From Pocillopora verrucosa (Eukaryota > Cnidaria > Anthozoa > Scleractinia > Pocilloporidae), in contig NC_089322.1 of the NCBI RefSeq assembly GCF_036669915.1, positions 19,082,219 through 19,146,218 on the forward strand: a stretch of DNA of 64,000 nt, read 5' to 3'. Shown here piece by piece: positions 1-12,532 of the stretch. Under the pieces are notes generated by a model. The model ran no database searches, was not told the DNA's origin, and saw nothing but the letters and a program-made list of their open reading frames with translations. The stretch's first letter is position 1, and each line of letters starts with the position of its first letter. Both the position numbers and the translations under genes were made by a program.

Positions 1-1067
1 TTGAAAATGAGCTTTGTTTTGAGTGACCATGAATCAAAGGCTGTTTGTGCAAAAGGCTTCGATTTTGCGCTTTTGCAACCAGCTCGACTGGTTTTATTTG
101 GGTAGCTGCTCCAGCGAAGCCCGCACTTTTTAAAGATGTTTTAAGTCATCAGTTTCCTTCCGCAGATATTTATTTTTCAAAAATTTCCAAAGATCTATAA
201 CAAATATCTGTTAAATATGTATGCTGTAAATAATCAAAAATCATTTTCAAAAACTGCTTTACACAATCTATAATTGAAGAAATCTGTATGCTTAAGAAGG
301 CTCCTTTTTGACCACAAGAGCGGTTGCTAAGGAAAAATTCGGCGAGCAAGTTGTCAGCGGTATTTCTTACAAATACTGCCGCTTGCCGACCAGCATCCAG
401 ATGGCAGAAAATATGAACAATCTACCTGATCGAAAACCTAATCAAAAGTGGCTCAAAATTGCCTTTACATTCGGCGTGTCTTTTTTTTTTTTTTTTTTAA
501 CGGCGTTTTTCTGCTTCGTTTGCGTTGTTCAAGCGATGATCGAAAGAGGGTGCGAAGAGCGTGCGACACCGTTCTCTGTGACTCGGTGGTAACGCGTCGG
601 AATGTAAAAGGCGAAGGTGAATGTTTCATTTTCCATAGGGGCTCAGGTTCTCCAATAAATGCCTTCAAAAACCTGTTTAAAGGAGGTCTTAAGATTTTCA
701 TGAAATGAAATTAATAATGCTCATCATCGGTTTTAGACGCCTTGTAGACCTCTCGCTGACTCGCGTTCCTTAAGGCCACTTCCTTTCCGCGTACGAAGAA
801 ACGCGCGTTCTGAAGCGCTGATAATGAGTACCTGCCCGCAGCCAAGTTTGACTGGTTGCGCATGGAATAATGATACGTACGTGACGCCCACGCACGCACA
901 CGATGTTAAAATGAGCCAACCCGTGCGTGGTGACCTCACTACGCGATGAAGCGTATCAGTTTCATTGAAGTCAATACCCCATTGTAAATACCCGGTTATA
1001 AACTTATTACACGTCAGATGTACTAATACGCTCTTCCATTTTCAGTGGACGACCAAGAAACTGAGCG
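1..1067. other. Upstream intergenic DNA, no supported gene
   Basis: I see no exon with flanking splice signals here. Short open frames overlap a pure T run near 481-498 and have no recognisable domain. The last 70 bases hold the probable core promoter of the carboxypeptidase gene that follows. Confidence 0.5.
997..1002 (+). promoter_or_regulatory. Possible TATA box of first carboxypeptidase
   Basis: TATAAA lies 66 bases upstream of the start codon at 1068, which fits a TATA promoter with a short 5' UTR. The second carboxypeptidase also has a TATAAA at a similar distance. Only position and motif support this. Confidence 0.35.
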
Positions 1068-4000
1068 ATGAACAATAAAATTCCTTCAGCTTTTTGCCAA
1101 ATCCTCGCCGTATTGGCGATTACAGTTTGTATACAGACCATCGAGGCGAGACAACAGACATACCACAGGTGAGTTTCTCGAAGAAAAACATCTCTCACGT
1201 AGACTTTACCTTTTTCCGGTCGATCATAATGCTTGCGATACCTATAATTTTTAAACATTCCAACGCGAAAAATCTATATAATCACTTCTAGGTATGTGTA
1301 TCATCTCAAAAGTAAGAGTTGGAGATTTCGAATCGAGCGGAATGATCGCTATTGTCTGAGATAATACTTCGTCTCAAATATTGAAACGATATTCAATAAC
1401 CTCTTCCTCACATGCATCAAATTGGCCCCCTAAGGCACGACATTTATGGACTTAAATCTCTAACTCAATACTCTAAGAATAGTGTTTTATGCCAGCCTGA
1501 TAAGCAAACCGAAGTGTCGTTCATATCTAAATCCCTAGTTTCAGTCTGTAATGAAGGCCCCTGTAAGCGATGCACTAGCTCTCAGAGATCTGTCATCAGC
1601 TTATAAGCCTATAAGCGATTACTCAGTGACATGTTTCAATAGGCCTTACGCATGTTTGCTACGATTTTTTACCCTCAAGCCTGACTTTCAAGGTGGAAAC
1701 TGCTATTCTTAATAGGAAAACATTCCCTATACACGGACATCAAAAGAATTCCTATACTAAAACGGATAACTGGCAAAAATTCACAAAACTTTAAGCGCAA
1801 CCGGGGCTTAGGGGTGAATTTTCCTTAAAATACGTCATCGAGCAGAAGAGCTACTTTCTTCAAACCTGAATCTTAGACTTTTCACTTTTTATGGCCCCCA
1901 CTGATAATATGTTCATAACTATTGCAAGTTTGAGACTGTAGCAAAGTATGCGGTACATTTTGTTAACATTCTAAACCATTACGACCTTTGAAATCACTTC
2001 GAACGTGGGAATGCTGATTGACGCTTTTCGTAAAGCATCAAGATTTTAAATAAGTAAAATACAATTAAAATTTACAGTATTATTAAATACCACAACTTAC
2101 ACTTTACTACATAAAAGCTAAATTTGGGAGGGATCGTCGGGGTTAAGTGAATCCGTACGTAGGTACTCCTCGCGTGTACTCATCGTCACGCAATCCTCGT
2201 CACCAATTATTTGCCACGCTTTGTAGGATTACAGTTTACTCACTTATCATGTTTTACTAAACTAAACTGAAACAGATAGAGAAGACTGTGCGTGTGCACA
2301 TGTGCGTGGAGTCGCCATGTCTTCGGGCCGCCTGTGTGGCGAACGCCATATAAATTCTAGTCACGTTTAGGCCTTCAGTCTTATCTCTGTGGTTATACAG
2401 CTGTTTCTGTTTCATAGCTTGATATCAGAAAAGTCACGTTTTCTCTATCAAAACCAAAATTTATTTTCCTATTGTTTTCTATCATTCATTTTAACCATTT
2501 TTTATCTTTTTTATAAATGTTATTCTGAGAATGTGGTCTTTCATCAAAATTAATACTAAATTTTTAACTCGTGAATTGCGCGCATGCGCAAGAGCGAGTT
2601 GTAGATATGATGTGGAGAATGGCACTCGCTCGCTCGCTCGATTTGTCGATTCCTGTAATCTTTTTTTCGATCTTAGGCTTTTGAGAGCATTTGATAGTTT
2701 TTGGCGAGTAATAAACAAACGAAATGGCGACCTTTGTTGCTAAGAATATCGGTGGGGTGAAAAAGAAGCCAATGATAATCTTAAAAGAGTTTATTTTTTT
2801 CATTATGGTTTCAACAAGTGGGGCCAGCGACTGGCAGGCGTGCAAGGATTCAGACTGAAATAAGAGAACAACCTTCGTTTTTCATAAAATTGTAATTTAC
2901 AGTCCTTGAACTTGATAACAATCCGAAGATTCATTAAAATATTACTTACTCCGAAGCGGTCGTAGTGTACAGGTGTTCAAAAGTTTTTTCGGTCATGGGG
3001 TGAGATTGGGGACAAAATCGATCATTACATTTCGTATGGTGTGTTTATTCTGTGTGAAGCAACAGAAGGTGTCAGCGACTGACGAAATTACAGGTTAACA
3101 CGAAAATCAAATAACACCTAAACAAATAATTTGGCGACCGATTTTCAGTGAATTTTTTAAGAACAATTTTCTTTTAAGTTTCAAGACAGTTTGAAGATTC
3201 AAAATAAATATTACGTACTAAAATGCGAAAGTTATACACCACAAAATTGGTAAATAGGCCTGAAAGGAAATTCTATCTTGTTCTTGATTACAAGTTGCCT
3301 AGCACGTGACCAAAATCTACCCAGGCGGAAATCCAAAATGACGGTGGCAGTCTGGGCTTAGCTATATCACTCAAAACTCGCTCCCGTTTGTCTCATTTGA
3401 TAAAGTATAGCATGATAGCATAGCATGATCATTTCAATTGTAATGCTTTCATATCCCAACGTTACTTTGTTTCTTTGCTGCGAACACTGAACTACTGCTC
3501 ACACTCTAAATATGACAATCAACCACAAAATTCTCTAAACCAGATAACATTAAACATAATCCAAAAAATCATATAAGTCATCTGTCAATTCATGAGTTTG
3601 CTCACAGAGTATTTCCTTTACTTACCATTAATTCATTTGTCTCATTCTTGGATTTATGTACTTCTTTTCTTTTTTTTTTTGCACTGATCCTCTGGGGAGT
3701 AAAAAGAGGTTCGATCGAGATCAATATCTCTGTCTTTCTTTTTTTTTTTCTTTCTTATTTTTGAATATTATCCAGACTTATTTGTATTGCGTTTCTTTCC
3801 TTTATAGAGACCAAGTTTTGCAGGTCACTCCCAGAACAGAAAAGGACATAAAATTTCTGAATAGTTTGCTGCACAGCGAAAACAACCTCACGGTGATTTT
3901 ACAAAATTTTACTTGCTAGCGAGTTAAAAAGGGAAACTTTTTTTCTTTGAGGAAATTGAAATTCCCATGTGCAACAGATGTTTCCTCATTGTTTGACGGA

Positions 4001-7000
4001 TGTTCACCCCAATAATAGAGTTTATCTACTGAGCTGGGAAGCTGCAAGGTAGTAACAATCCGTCAAATATTTTCGCTTTTGCCAGTTGTGACTAGGGAAT
4101 ATCAGGTGGTATTCCTTGATCGATATTTCCCAATTTGGAACCTTACGTCCAGTACGATAAAAGTTTTCCGCTCAAAGGGGTTTCAATATTTTAAGAGTTT
4201 CGCTGTTGTCACAGAGGAAGGGACATTCATGTTTATTCATAAAGAGAAGGGACAGCTGAGGAATGAAAATTCCACGCAATTCATGTTTTTTTATGTATGC
4301 TGTTTGTAAATGTACTACCGCATGAATAGTTACCAAATTAGCATCAATAGCATTGGTATGGCTTGAAAAACAAAACGAAGCAGAACAAGGCAAATTAAAA
4401 AAAACAACAACAACAACAACAACAAAACAGTTCATGCAACGACGTCAATGTAACGCGTGTACGGTCACATGACAGTGGAATTCACTGTAAAATGTACATA
4501 TCTCAGAGAAGCTGTTTTCTATTTTGCAGTTAGACTTTTGGACCTACCCAAGCAAGCCTAGTAACCCTGTAGACATCCATGTGCCTCGCAGAAAACTCCG
4601 GGAATTCAAACATATTCTAGCCAAACGATCAATCCCCTTCACGGTGAAGATCAGAAACGTGCAAAGGCAGATCAAAGTGGAAGGAATGAGGCCCCGTTCT
4701 GTTTCATTCAATGGAGCATTTCGTTCATACGCTCAGGTGAGTTTGTCAATGATATGAAATGATTTTAACGATCACCAATTTAAGAATTTTCCTTATTGGC
4801 AAACAAATTCTCCTTGTAAACACGTTTTAACAATGATTCAAAATTATTCATCCCCTTTTGGGTTGAAGATCTGGAGTCGAAAGTTATTCCCTGTAAATAC
4901 ATACAGACGATTTGTTCTCTTTTCATAGATTGTTCATGAAATGAAACGACTCGCACGCTTGAATGAAAGCTTAGTGAAAGTATTTAGTCTGGGCAAGACC
5001 TATGAGAACCGAACAATGTATGGGATAAAGGTAAGTGATAAAACTGACAAAATTAATTGTATGGCAAATGTCACTGGTTACGTGAAGTTTTGCGACAATG
5101 GTAACCGGAACGTGGCGTAAAAAGATATTTCATTAGCGGAACAATAGCTCGACACATATGTTTTACAGTGCTCTTCAAAACAGCAGTGTCTAATTATGGT
5201 TACTTCATGTTTTTCTATTCTAAGAACGGGAGACCAGAATTAAATTTTCATGTTCCATTCTGAACTGAATGCCGCCTCTACATCAACGTGGGGAAGATAG
5301 ACAGCGCCCATTGGTTCCTTGTGATATTTCCCTTTACTCTGATAGGCCACTGTGATTACATTGGTTGTGCTTATTCGACGCTCAATTAAAATGAGCCCTT
5401 TAAGAATCTTACAAACTTATATAATCTAATGGGGATAATTGCTAATCAGATCTTAAAGGAGGCGAAGAGAAGATTGATATACTTCCTTGTAAATTACCGG
5501 TAGGCTCATCCTTTATCTTCGGTTCGTAGATTTCATCAAACGTTTCCAGCTCAAATAAACCAGTTGTCTTCATAAATTGTGGAATACATGCGCGAGAATG
5601 GATTTCTGTTTCATCGTGCGTGTATGTCGCCAGAGAGGTGAGACAAATCATGGAAGTTTCTTTATGTTTTAAAAACCACTGTTTCATGAATCACGATAAT
5701 CATGATTAATTAATTGTTTTCTCGATAATGCTTCTTGAAGCCGTTTTTCGTTTTCGTCATGCAACAGCTAATAAGGGAATTGTTGGGATTCAATATCATG
5801 GGATACAATATCCCATTCATCACGAGTCAATTTGTGCTCTCTTTCCAAAGCAAGAAGTTACCATAGTAATATCACATCCCTCTGGAACCCACAACCACAG
5901 GTTAACCTTCACGTGCCTGTGATGATAAATCGATTGCGACTTCCTTTTTTAGAATAAACAGCGTGGCATAAAAAATAATGAACCCAAAGATATGGTGAAA
6001 TTTGGAGAGGATTAGAAAGGAGAGAGAGACTCTAAATGTCTTTGTTTTCAGCTCGTCTTGAAGTACTCGTCAGAGGAATCAATCCGGCTCTTAGTAGATA
6101 GGTTAGAATGGATCATAGTGCCAGTTGTGAATGTGGATGGATATATTTACACTCACAAAGAGGTAAGTCATGCTTACTGTGTACAGATGAACTCAGGTTA
6201 ACCCGTAGTTACATATCATTACACATATTTAGAGACAAAGCAATATTTTTCTCTCGTATACAGCTATGGCGAACTCTCGTTAGTAGAGATGCTAAATCTC
6301 CCCCCGAGGATGTCCGCAATAACGGCAGTCGACTGTATTCATCTGGAAAGGACTGTGCGGCGATTTAACTCGTAAATCATATATTTAAAGTTATGGTTTC
6401 TGTGTTTCGTTACAGGATCGCTTGTGGAGAAAGAACAGAAGACCAAATGGCAACTCAACCAAATGCATTGGAACGGACTTAAACAGGAATTTCAATTTTA
6501 GATGGGCTAGTGAGTACTTCAGACCTTATGTTTCAGTTCTGTTCAATAGAGGTCAATGTTCTTCGTTTGGCTCAAGTTAGAAATTTACCTGCGCTATATT
6601 TAGGTTGGAAGATTATCCTCTATGCCTTCGGTGTTGGTTGCACAGTGACGTAGGTGTGTTTCAGCTTTCCTTTCACAAAAGTCAATTTTTTTTTCCTCTG
6701 GAGAAAAATCATGATAAAAAAAAACATACCTACTCGCTTCAAGCTGCGGCAACTTCGATGAGCGCTGTATCGGGTAATGACAGCCACAGTCTTTACTTTT
6801 TCTCATAACTTGCAGAAAGGAGTTGTCCTTAAGTCTTTTATTACATTTAACAAAAAGGCTTCATGTTGCCATGTGTATGTTTGGTAATAGATCACCGAAG
6901 ACATAAAAATGTGGTGAGGAAAAACAAGAGGCACAAGATATGCCACTGTGTAATAAATTTTTAAATAAATGAATATTAATTATTTTTAATAAATTAATTT

Positions 7001-8502
7001 TTTTTTCTTGCTCATATTATCACCAGCGGTTGGAGCAGATTATGGAAAGCCTTGCAGTGACATCTACCCCGGAGAGCGGCCATTTTCCGAACCCGAAACA
7101 CACAACTTAGCCACGTATATGTACTCCATAAGAGACCGCATCAAAGCTTATGTGGACTTCCATTCCTATGGACAATTGTGGATGTCTCCTTGGGGCTTCA
7201 AAAAGGATTTACCTCCAACGTATCGTACCATGAACGTAAGTTTACAATATACTAAGGCCAACCCAATAAAAAGGCTTGTCTACTATCGCCTGCCCAACCC
7301 AAAAATTAAGATTATACTTTCTAACAAGTCAAATATAAATTCAAACTAAGTTCATCCTCTCGATTTAAATAGATGTGATCAGACCTTATGATTCAGGTGG
7401 CGAAACGGCGTGAATCTAAAGAGGCTACACGGCACGTGGCGATGCAGAAGGATGTATCACTCTTTTTGACCCCCTCTCTCCCGCCCCTCGTTCCTCTTTA
7501 AAACATTCTAGTTTAGTACTGGGAATTCTGTACAAGTTCAAACTACTTGTTCATGAATATGTTGTCTTCGTTTTTCTATTCAGCGGAACGCAATGATACG
7601 CATTGTACTAGCTATATACATGACCAACAGGACAATCTTTGGGTTTGGACCGGCAGCTGTTGTTATCTGTAAGTATTCATTTGCACATATCCTTCATCCT
7701 TAGATTCGAAATGACTGGTTCCGAGAGAAACAGTTCATTTTGTCCACAAAAAAAAAAAAAACTAACCGGCCGCAGTTACGTTCTTATCGCGTGTATTGAC
7801 GGTCAACAATCGACAATCCCTGGTAAGAGTGCAACTTTACCCTCTGACGTCATGGATTTTGCGATGCTGCCCACTCGGAGACTTTTAGCGGGAATAATTT
7901 TCAGTGCAATATGTCATGTGATAACACTTTACGTCGATCATATCTAAGATTACGCGTAGACCGTAGCCACTGTATTTTTCACGTATCCTTTACCACCTAA
8001 CATCAGTATCCAGATTCTCCATACTACTCACTACACATTCCCCAAGGTGTTAACAAAGAGAATTTGTGTGATAATCAGGAGCTTCTTTGGTTGATTATCA
8101 TTTCCTTTATTCTCATGACCTTAATGTTTGATTTAAGGCTGATATTGTAAGGAGAAATTAGATGCTAGTCTCTCTTAGGGGTTAAAGGGTTAAGTACCTT
8201 TACAGGCGTGCTAGATGTAGATGTAGACACCTTTAGCAGTTATCCGATATCTTATCTACCATTTTTTATTTTTGAAATAAGTTATACATGGTTATGATAC
8301 TTTTTTTTTATTAACAGATAAGACTTCAGGTGATGCAACCGACTGGGTGTACGCTGTTTTGGGTGTCACGCATTCCTACGGAGTTGAGTTGCAACCATCA
8401 ATCTTTTCTCAGAATGGATTCGTTCTTCCCCCTTCATACATTGAACCTGTTGGGAAGGAGGTGCTCGCTGGAATGAAGACCTTGGCTTCCCTTGTAAGAT
8501 AG
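1068..8502 (+). CDS. Secreted zinc carboxypeptidase A/B-like (M14A), copy 1
   Basis: Predicted preprocarboxypeptidase that removes C-terminal residues from peptides; 428 aa, the usual length for the family. Exons: 1068-1168, 3808-3892, 4530-4736, 4929-5030, 5530-5637, 6052-6162, 6416-6509, 7027-7235, 7584-7668, 8318-8502, all GT-AG with continuous phase. A hydrophobic N-terminus (about residues 9-27) looks like a signal peptide. Residues about 34-130 are the activation propeptide, with the LDFW motif. The catalytic domain shows HARE (zinc ligands H185, E188), the NRNF motif (N261, R262), third zinc ligand H315 in DFHSYGQLW, Y368 for substrate binding and E391 as the general acid/base. Cysteines 255 and 279 match the conserved family disulfide. 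The residue matching S1' position 255 of carboxypeptidase A is Thr375, neither the Ile of CPA nor the Asp of CPB, so specificity cannot be assigned. The first ATG precedes the signal peptide. Likely digestive or secretory, by inference. Confidence 0.93.
4398..4426. repeat. (CAA)n microsatellite
   Basis: About seven CAA/ACA units after a short A run, within intron 2 of the first carboxypeptidase. Confidence 0.9.
6845..6945. repeat. Degenerate fragment of a dispersed repeat
   Basis: The order of motifs (CATGTTGCC, a TAATAGATCAC segment, GACATAAAAATGTGGTGAGG, then AGAGGCAC) resembles the right part of the elements at 20698-20900 and 32356-32575. Similarity is partial and judged by eye. It sits in intron 7 of the first carboxypeptidase. 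Confidence 0.4.
7987..8193. repeat. MITE-like element, CCTTTACACC...GGGTTAAAGGGTTAA family
   Basis: About 207 bases. It begins with a degenerate CCTTTACCACCTAACATCAG and ends GGGGTTAAAGGGTTAA. The interior shares long stretches (TTCTCCATACT, CAAGGTG, GAGCTTCTTT, GATCATTTCCTTTATTCTCATGACC, read in parts) with copies at 32749, 52744 and 55731. It lies in the last intron of the first carboxypeptidase. Confidence 0.75.
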
Positions 8503-8936
8503 AAAACATGGCGAAGAGACCAATAACTATTCTAAAAAATATTATTCATATTCTGGGAGTATAAATAACAAGGAAAGCTATATTGGTAAAAATTTATTAA
8601 TTATGGAAAATAACGCTACAACTATTATCAACATTTTAGTCTTTGTTTTTGTGTGAGGGAGCGTTTTTCCCGGTTGGACAGTGTTGCAAATTCATCTATT
8701 TTGCTAAACTCTACAAGATCGTGATTTCAGTCCCAAAAACAAACCCAAAAACATCGTAACTTCTTATAGTGAAATCGCAAGGATTTGATGGGAACTCAAA
8801 ATAATTAACTATTTCTCCCGTCAAGTACCGTAAAACGCTGTGCAATCGGTGGAACGCCGTAAAAATCGCGGTAAAACACAATGAAACACGGTAGAACGCG
8901 TCAAGTTGTAGCCTAGTTTCGATTGGTCAGTTTAAG

Positions 8937-9001
8937 TTTTGCGTCTGATTGGTCAGTGAAAAGCAGGCACGAGTTTCCTGAACCAATCGTGAAGCGAAGA
9001 C
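8937..9001. repeat. Dispersed repeat with opposed CCAAT motifs, copy 1
   Basis: A segment starting TTTTGCGTCTGATTGG and ending GAACCAATCGTGAAGCGAAG matches, with substitutions, 18377-18440 in the last intron of the second carboxypeptidase. Each copy has ATTGG on one side and CCAAT on the other. Confidence 0.6.
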
Positions 9002-10076
9002 AGGTAAAACTCATGCTATAGCGAAATAATTTTTGGGTTGCTAACTTCAAGTTGCGTATAAGGCTTCAGAAAATTATTTACAACACGCGGAGATATATCT
9101 GGAAATTTTTTCCCATACTATTTTTAGGCAGCACTCGTAAAAGTGTGGTCGTTTTGATCGACAAAAAATTTGATTTTTCGATATAAAGACATAATTTTGA
9201 ATCACCTAGTTGCATTTTCGCGACTGAAACAGTAAATGGCCGACAGATATTACCATAAAAATTTCCCTAGCTTAGGGCTGATGTAGATCGCCAGTGCAAC
9301 AAAAATACTTTGGTTTTAATTTACTGCCGCTGACTTAAAGAGGAGTCTATTTCAGCGCAAACAAAGAATTAACATATAAAGACATTGCTGAGTATGTAAA
9401 GCCGAGAAGCCTGTTTTAAACATTCCTTATCATCATTCTGTATTTTCCCATCAAAAAAGGAAATTAAAGAAAAAGTTCCCAAGTGTACCTATTCTGTTCA
9501 AATGAGGAGTGAATAATTGTCGTACAGAAAAACGGGGTTTTTCGTTGTTCATCTGTTCAAAGTCCTTCCTACATTGATTGTTCTTCGTGAAATGTTTGCG
9601 GCCAATCCTAAACTGTCATATTTTTAAAACGCTTTTTATTTCTTGTAAACCATTTGCGACAAGCTGTTTCACGCAAATTTCTACGTATGTGTAATCAGTC
9701 GTGGAGAAAGCATTTTTCTAATGGGTTTGTCGGGCTCTTTGTTGGATTTTGCATTTAAACAGTACTTAACAAAAAAAACACAATCCATTGATTTCGCTTA
9801 TTCAGTTGATTGGTAACTCAACTGAGACAACAAAGCTGTCTCAATAGTGTTTGGAGTCGTAATTACTAAATTGCAATTCTCCTGTAAGATCTTGGAGGGA
9901 ATAATACATGTGCATAGATATTTAATAAATAAAATAAAAAAAAATCTTCCCTTTGTTCAAATTTTTACCCATACTCTACAGGATAATTCTTTTTTGTTTT
10001 GTAGTTGTGAAGTTGATAAGCACAGCAAAACTACCTCCCTACCCACCCCTCGATTGTTTGGCCGTGAGAATAATGG

Positions 10077-10082
10077 TATAAA
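10077..10082 (+). promoter_or_regulatory. Possible TATA box of second carboxypeptidase
   Basis: TATAAA 95 bases upstream of the start codon at 10177. The first copy has the same hexamer 66 bases upstream of its start. Confidence 0.3.
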
Positions 10083-10176
10083 GTCTGTTTACGTGTTTGT
10101 TCTAAGCGCGGGGCGCATGGTGACTTTGAGAGCACTTAACACTCTGAGAAGTTATTAAAGATATTTCCAGGTCAAC

Positions 10177-12494
10177 ATGCGAGGTGCCCGAGAATTCGCT
10201 CTCGTTCTCCTATTCGCTTTTGTTTTCAGCGAGCCTGATTCATTTGAAGGGTAAGTAATCTCAGAGATATTTTTCTACAACAAACTTTATACTCATCTTG
10301 ATTTTCAACTAGGAATGTTTTAAACTTCTAGATCAAATCGGTGTTGACTATTTAAATTTATAGTTCTCGCATCGAACACAGTTTCGCTGCGCGTCACAGA
10401 GACACCCTCCCTTAACGAATCGCAGCCGGTAAATAAGTTACAATAGTTACCGTTCGTTGTACTTTTTAACACTTCTAATCTCGCGATATTTCCTTTTGCC
10501 TTTAGATGTGTTTTCAATCAAAACTTTCTTTTTCGTAGTGACACTGCCCACGGTACAATAACTGTCGAATAACGTCCTCTTCGGTTGAAAATTGAAATTG
10601 AAATTTGCGTCAAGATGTCCTTTGCGTCAATACTCGTTGGACAAAGAGTTTGTCTGTCTGTTACGAACTGATTTATTACATTAACAAAAGTCTCAATTTA
10701 TTGCAATAAACATAAGGCAAATAAAGAAATTTGCCTGGAGGCCAACGTCCCATTGCAGCGACTACACATATCAACTGGAAATTTAAAAGATTGAATTGAA
10801 ATAGAGTTATATCAGACTCCGCAAAACCCTCCTTAACCTTTCTTGGAAAGATTGGGAAAAATATCCTAAAACAATTTAACACTACGGTAGTGAACTTTTT
10901 GTTGTTTTCTTTTCTTCATGAACTAAAGGCCTGAAATAGATTACAGTGCTCGCCCTTTTTTGAATTTTAAGGGATCTTTTGCTGCAACCATCTGAAAGCT
11001 AAGTCAATAAACAGTGCGAAATATCCCTCAAAGACGACAGTACATTTAAAAATCTCCATTTTCTTTTTCTTTCGAAATTCTTGCAAAACTTTCAATACCT
11101 AAGATTTTGATTCTCTTTGCTTAGGGTTAGGGTTAGGGTTTTTTAAAGAACTTGGAAATAGTCATAGGAAGGTAAAAAAAAAAAGGTCTGATTTAACTAA
11201 ACATTTCCTTCCGGAATTTGGTAAAAGTGTCCAACTATCGAGGCTAGGTTATAAACACGGATTGTTGGGGGGGAGACGACGGTTTTGCCCTGCGTTGCCT
11301 TTTCATCGTCGACTAAAATCGACAAGTTCTTGAAATGCTGGAAATGTTTGACATTTTCCGTATCCCCTAGCAATGAATGAGTTGCTAGTAAATCGGATCC
11401 TTGTGTTTGCGCACGGTTGTTTTGACTGAAAACAGCACGATTTTGGTGAGAGATCACCGCCTTTTCGCCGCCATTTTATAGAAATGGTTTTAGGTAGTGT
11501 TGATACGAAGGAAGCGTACGTTTTTGTATGATTAACCATGAAATATGTGATAAAATCTGCCGATTGACCTTTCACCTTAAGTAAGGTTTATTGTGAAATT
11601 TACATCGCACAATGGTCTGGAAATATCACAAAATTAACTACAAATCGCCGGGAAATAACTCAATACTGTTAGTAAGTTGTATTTAAGTGTGTACAGCTTG
11701 TTTTTCTACTTGTTTACGTTTTGGATAACCAAAAAATACGTCCTCAAAATATATGTCAGTGGAAATGGAACTTATTTTTACAGACCTGTTGCTCTTCAGA
11801 GGGATGAAACAAGCGACGAGGAACACGAGAGATCAATAGTTTAAATTCCAGAAAAATCGAAAGGTTTTTGAGCTGCGGCTTTTCACTATTTTCAACTACA
11901 TAAATGGTCACCGTTTTCTCAACAATAAAATTTGCTGCAGCGATTTCTTCGGCTGATCTAACTGACAAATCATGGTAGTTTACTGTAACTGCACAATTCA
12001 TTCCAATTTTACGCTCAGTGGCCAAAGCATCCAACGGAATCACCTTTAGGAATCTTGTTTATTGAATTAAACAGAGTGCACATAACTGTATTGAGCGAGT
12101 ATTTTATTGAATTTTGCCAAATGGTGATTAGAGTCAGGAAATTGATTATTGAGTGCTGAAAAGATGTCTAGATATTGTAATTCTGTAGGAATCACTTTAA
12201 GACAACAACAGTTGTGAATGCTGAAACACCGTTATTCGTTTAACAGACATAAGCTGTACCGCACTTTTCCCAAGAATAAAGATGACGTAAAGTTCTTGGA
12301 TAACCTTCTCAAATCAGGAGAGGATGGCGTAAGTAAAAAGCCACAAAACCTTAGGGTGTGCGTATCCTTAATCCTTGCGTGCAGCGCTAATAAGGAGGAT
12401 TTACTCTCTTGCTAAACGAGCGTCAGATGATTCGCCTGAAGTGCAAAGGAAGGTGTGATACCAAATTACGAGTGATTTATGTATAAAGGTGTAG

Positions 12495-12532
<38 letters not shown>

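Larger units (their letters stand above)
8503..10176. other. Intergenic DNA between the two carboxypeptidases
   Basis: No exon with splice signals is visible. Near 8824-8905 there is a run of imperfect repeats built on CCGTAAAACGC-like units, and at 8937-9001 a repeat carrying opposed CCAAT sequences that recurs in an intron of the second copy. The last 100 bases carry a TATAAA. Confidence 0.5.

Noticed and set aside
308..708. Overlapping open frames on both strands near the window start
   Set aside because: They run through a homopolymer T tract, overlap in several frames and show no domain or splice context.
11122..11140. TTAGGG run as telomere or fusion relic
   Set aside because: Only three units; this occurs by chance or by short expansion.
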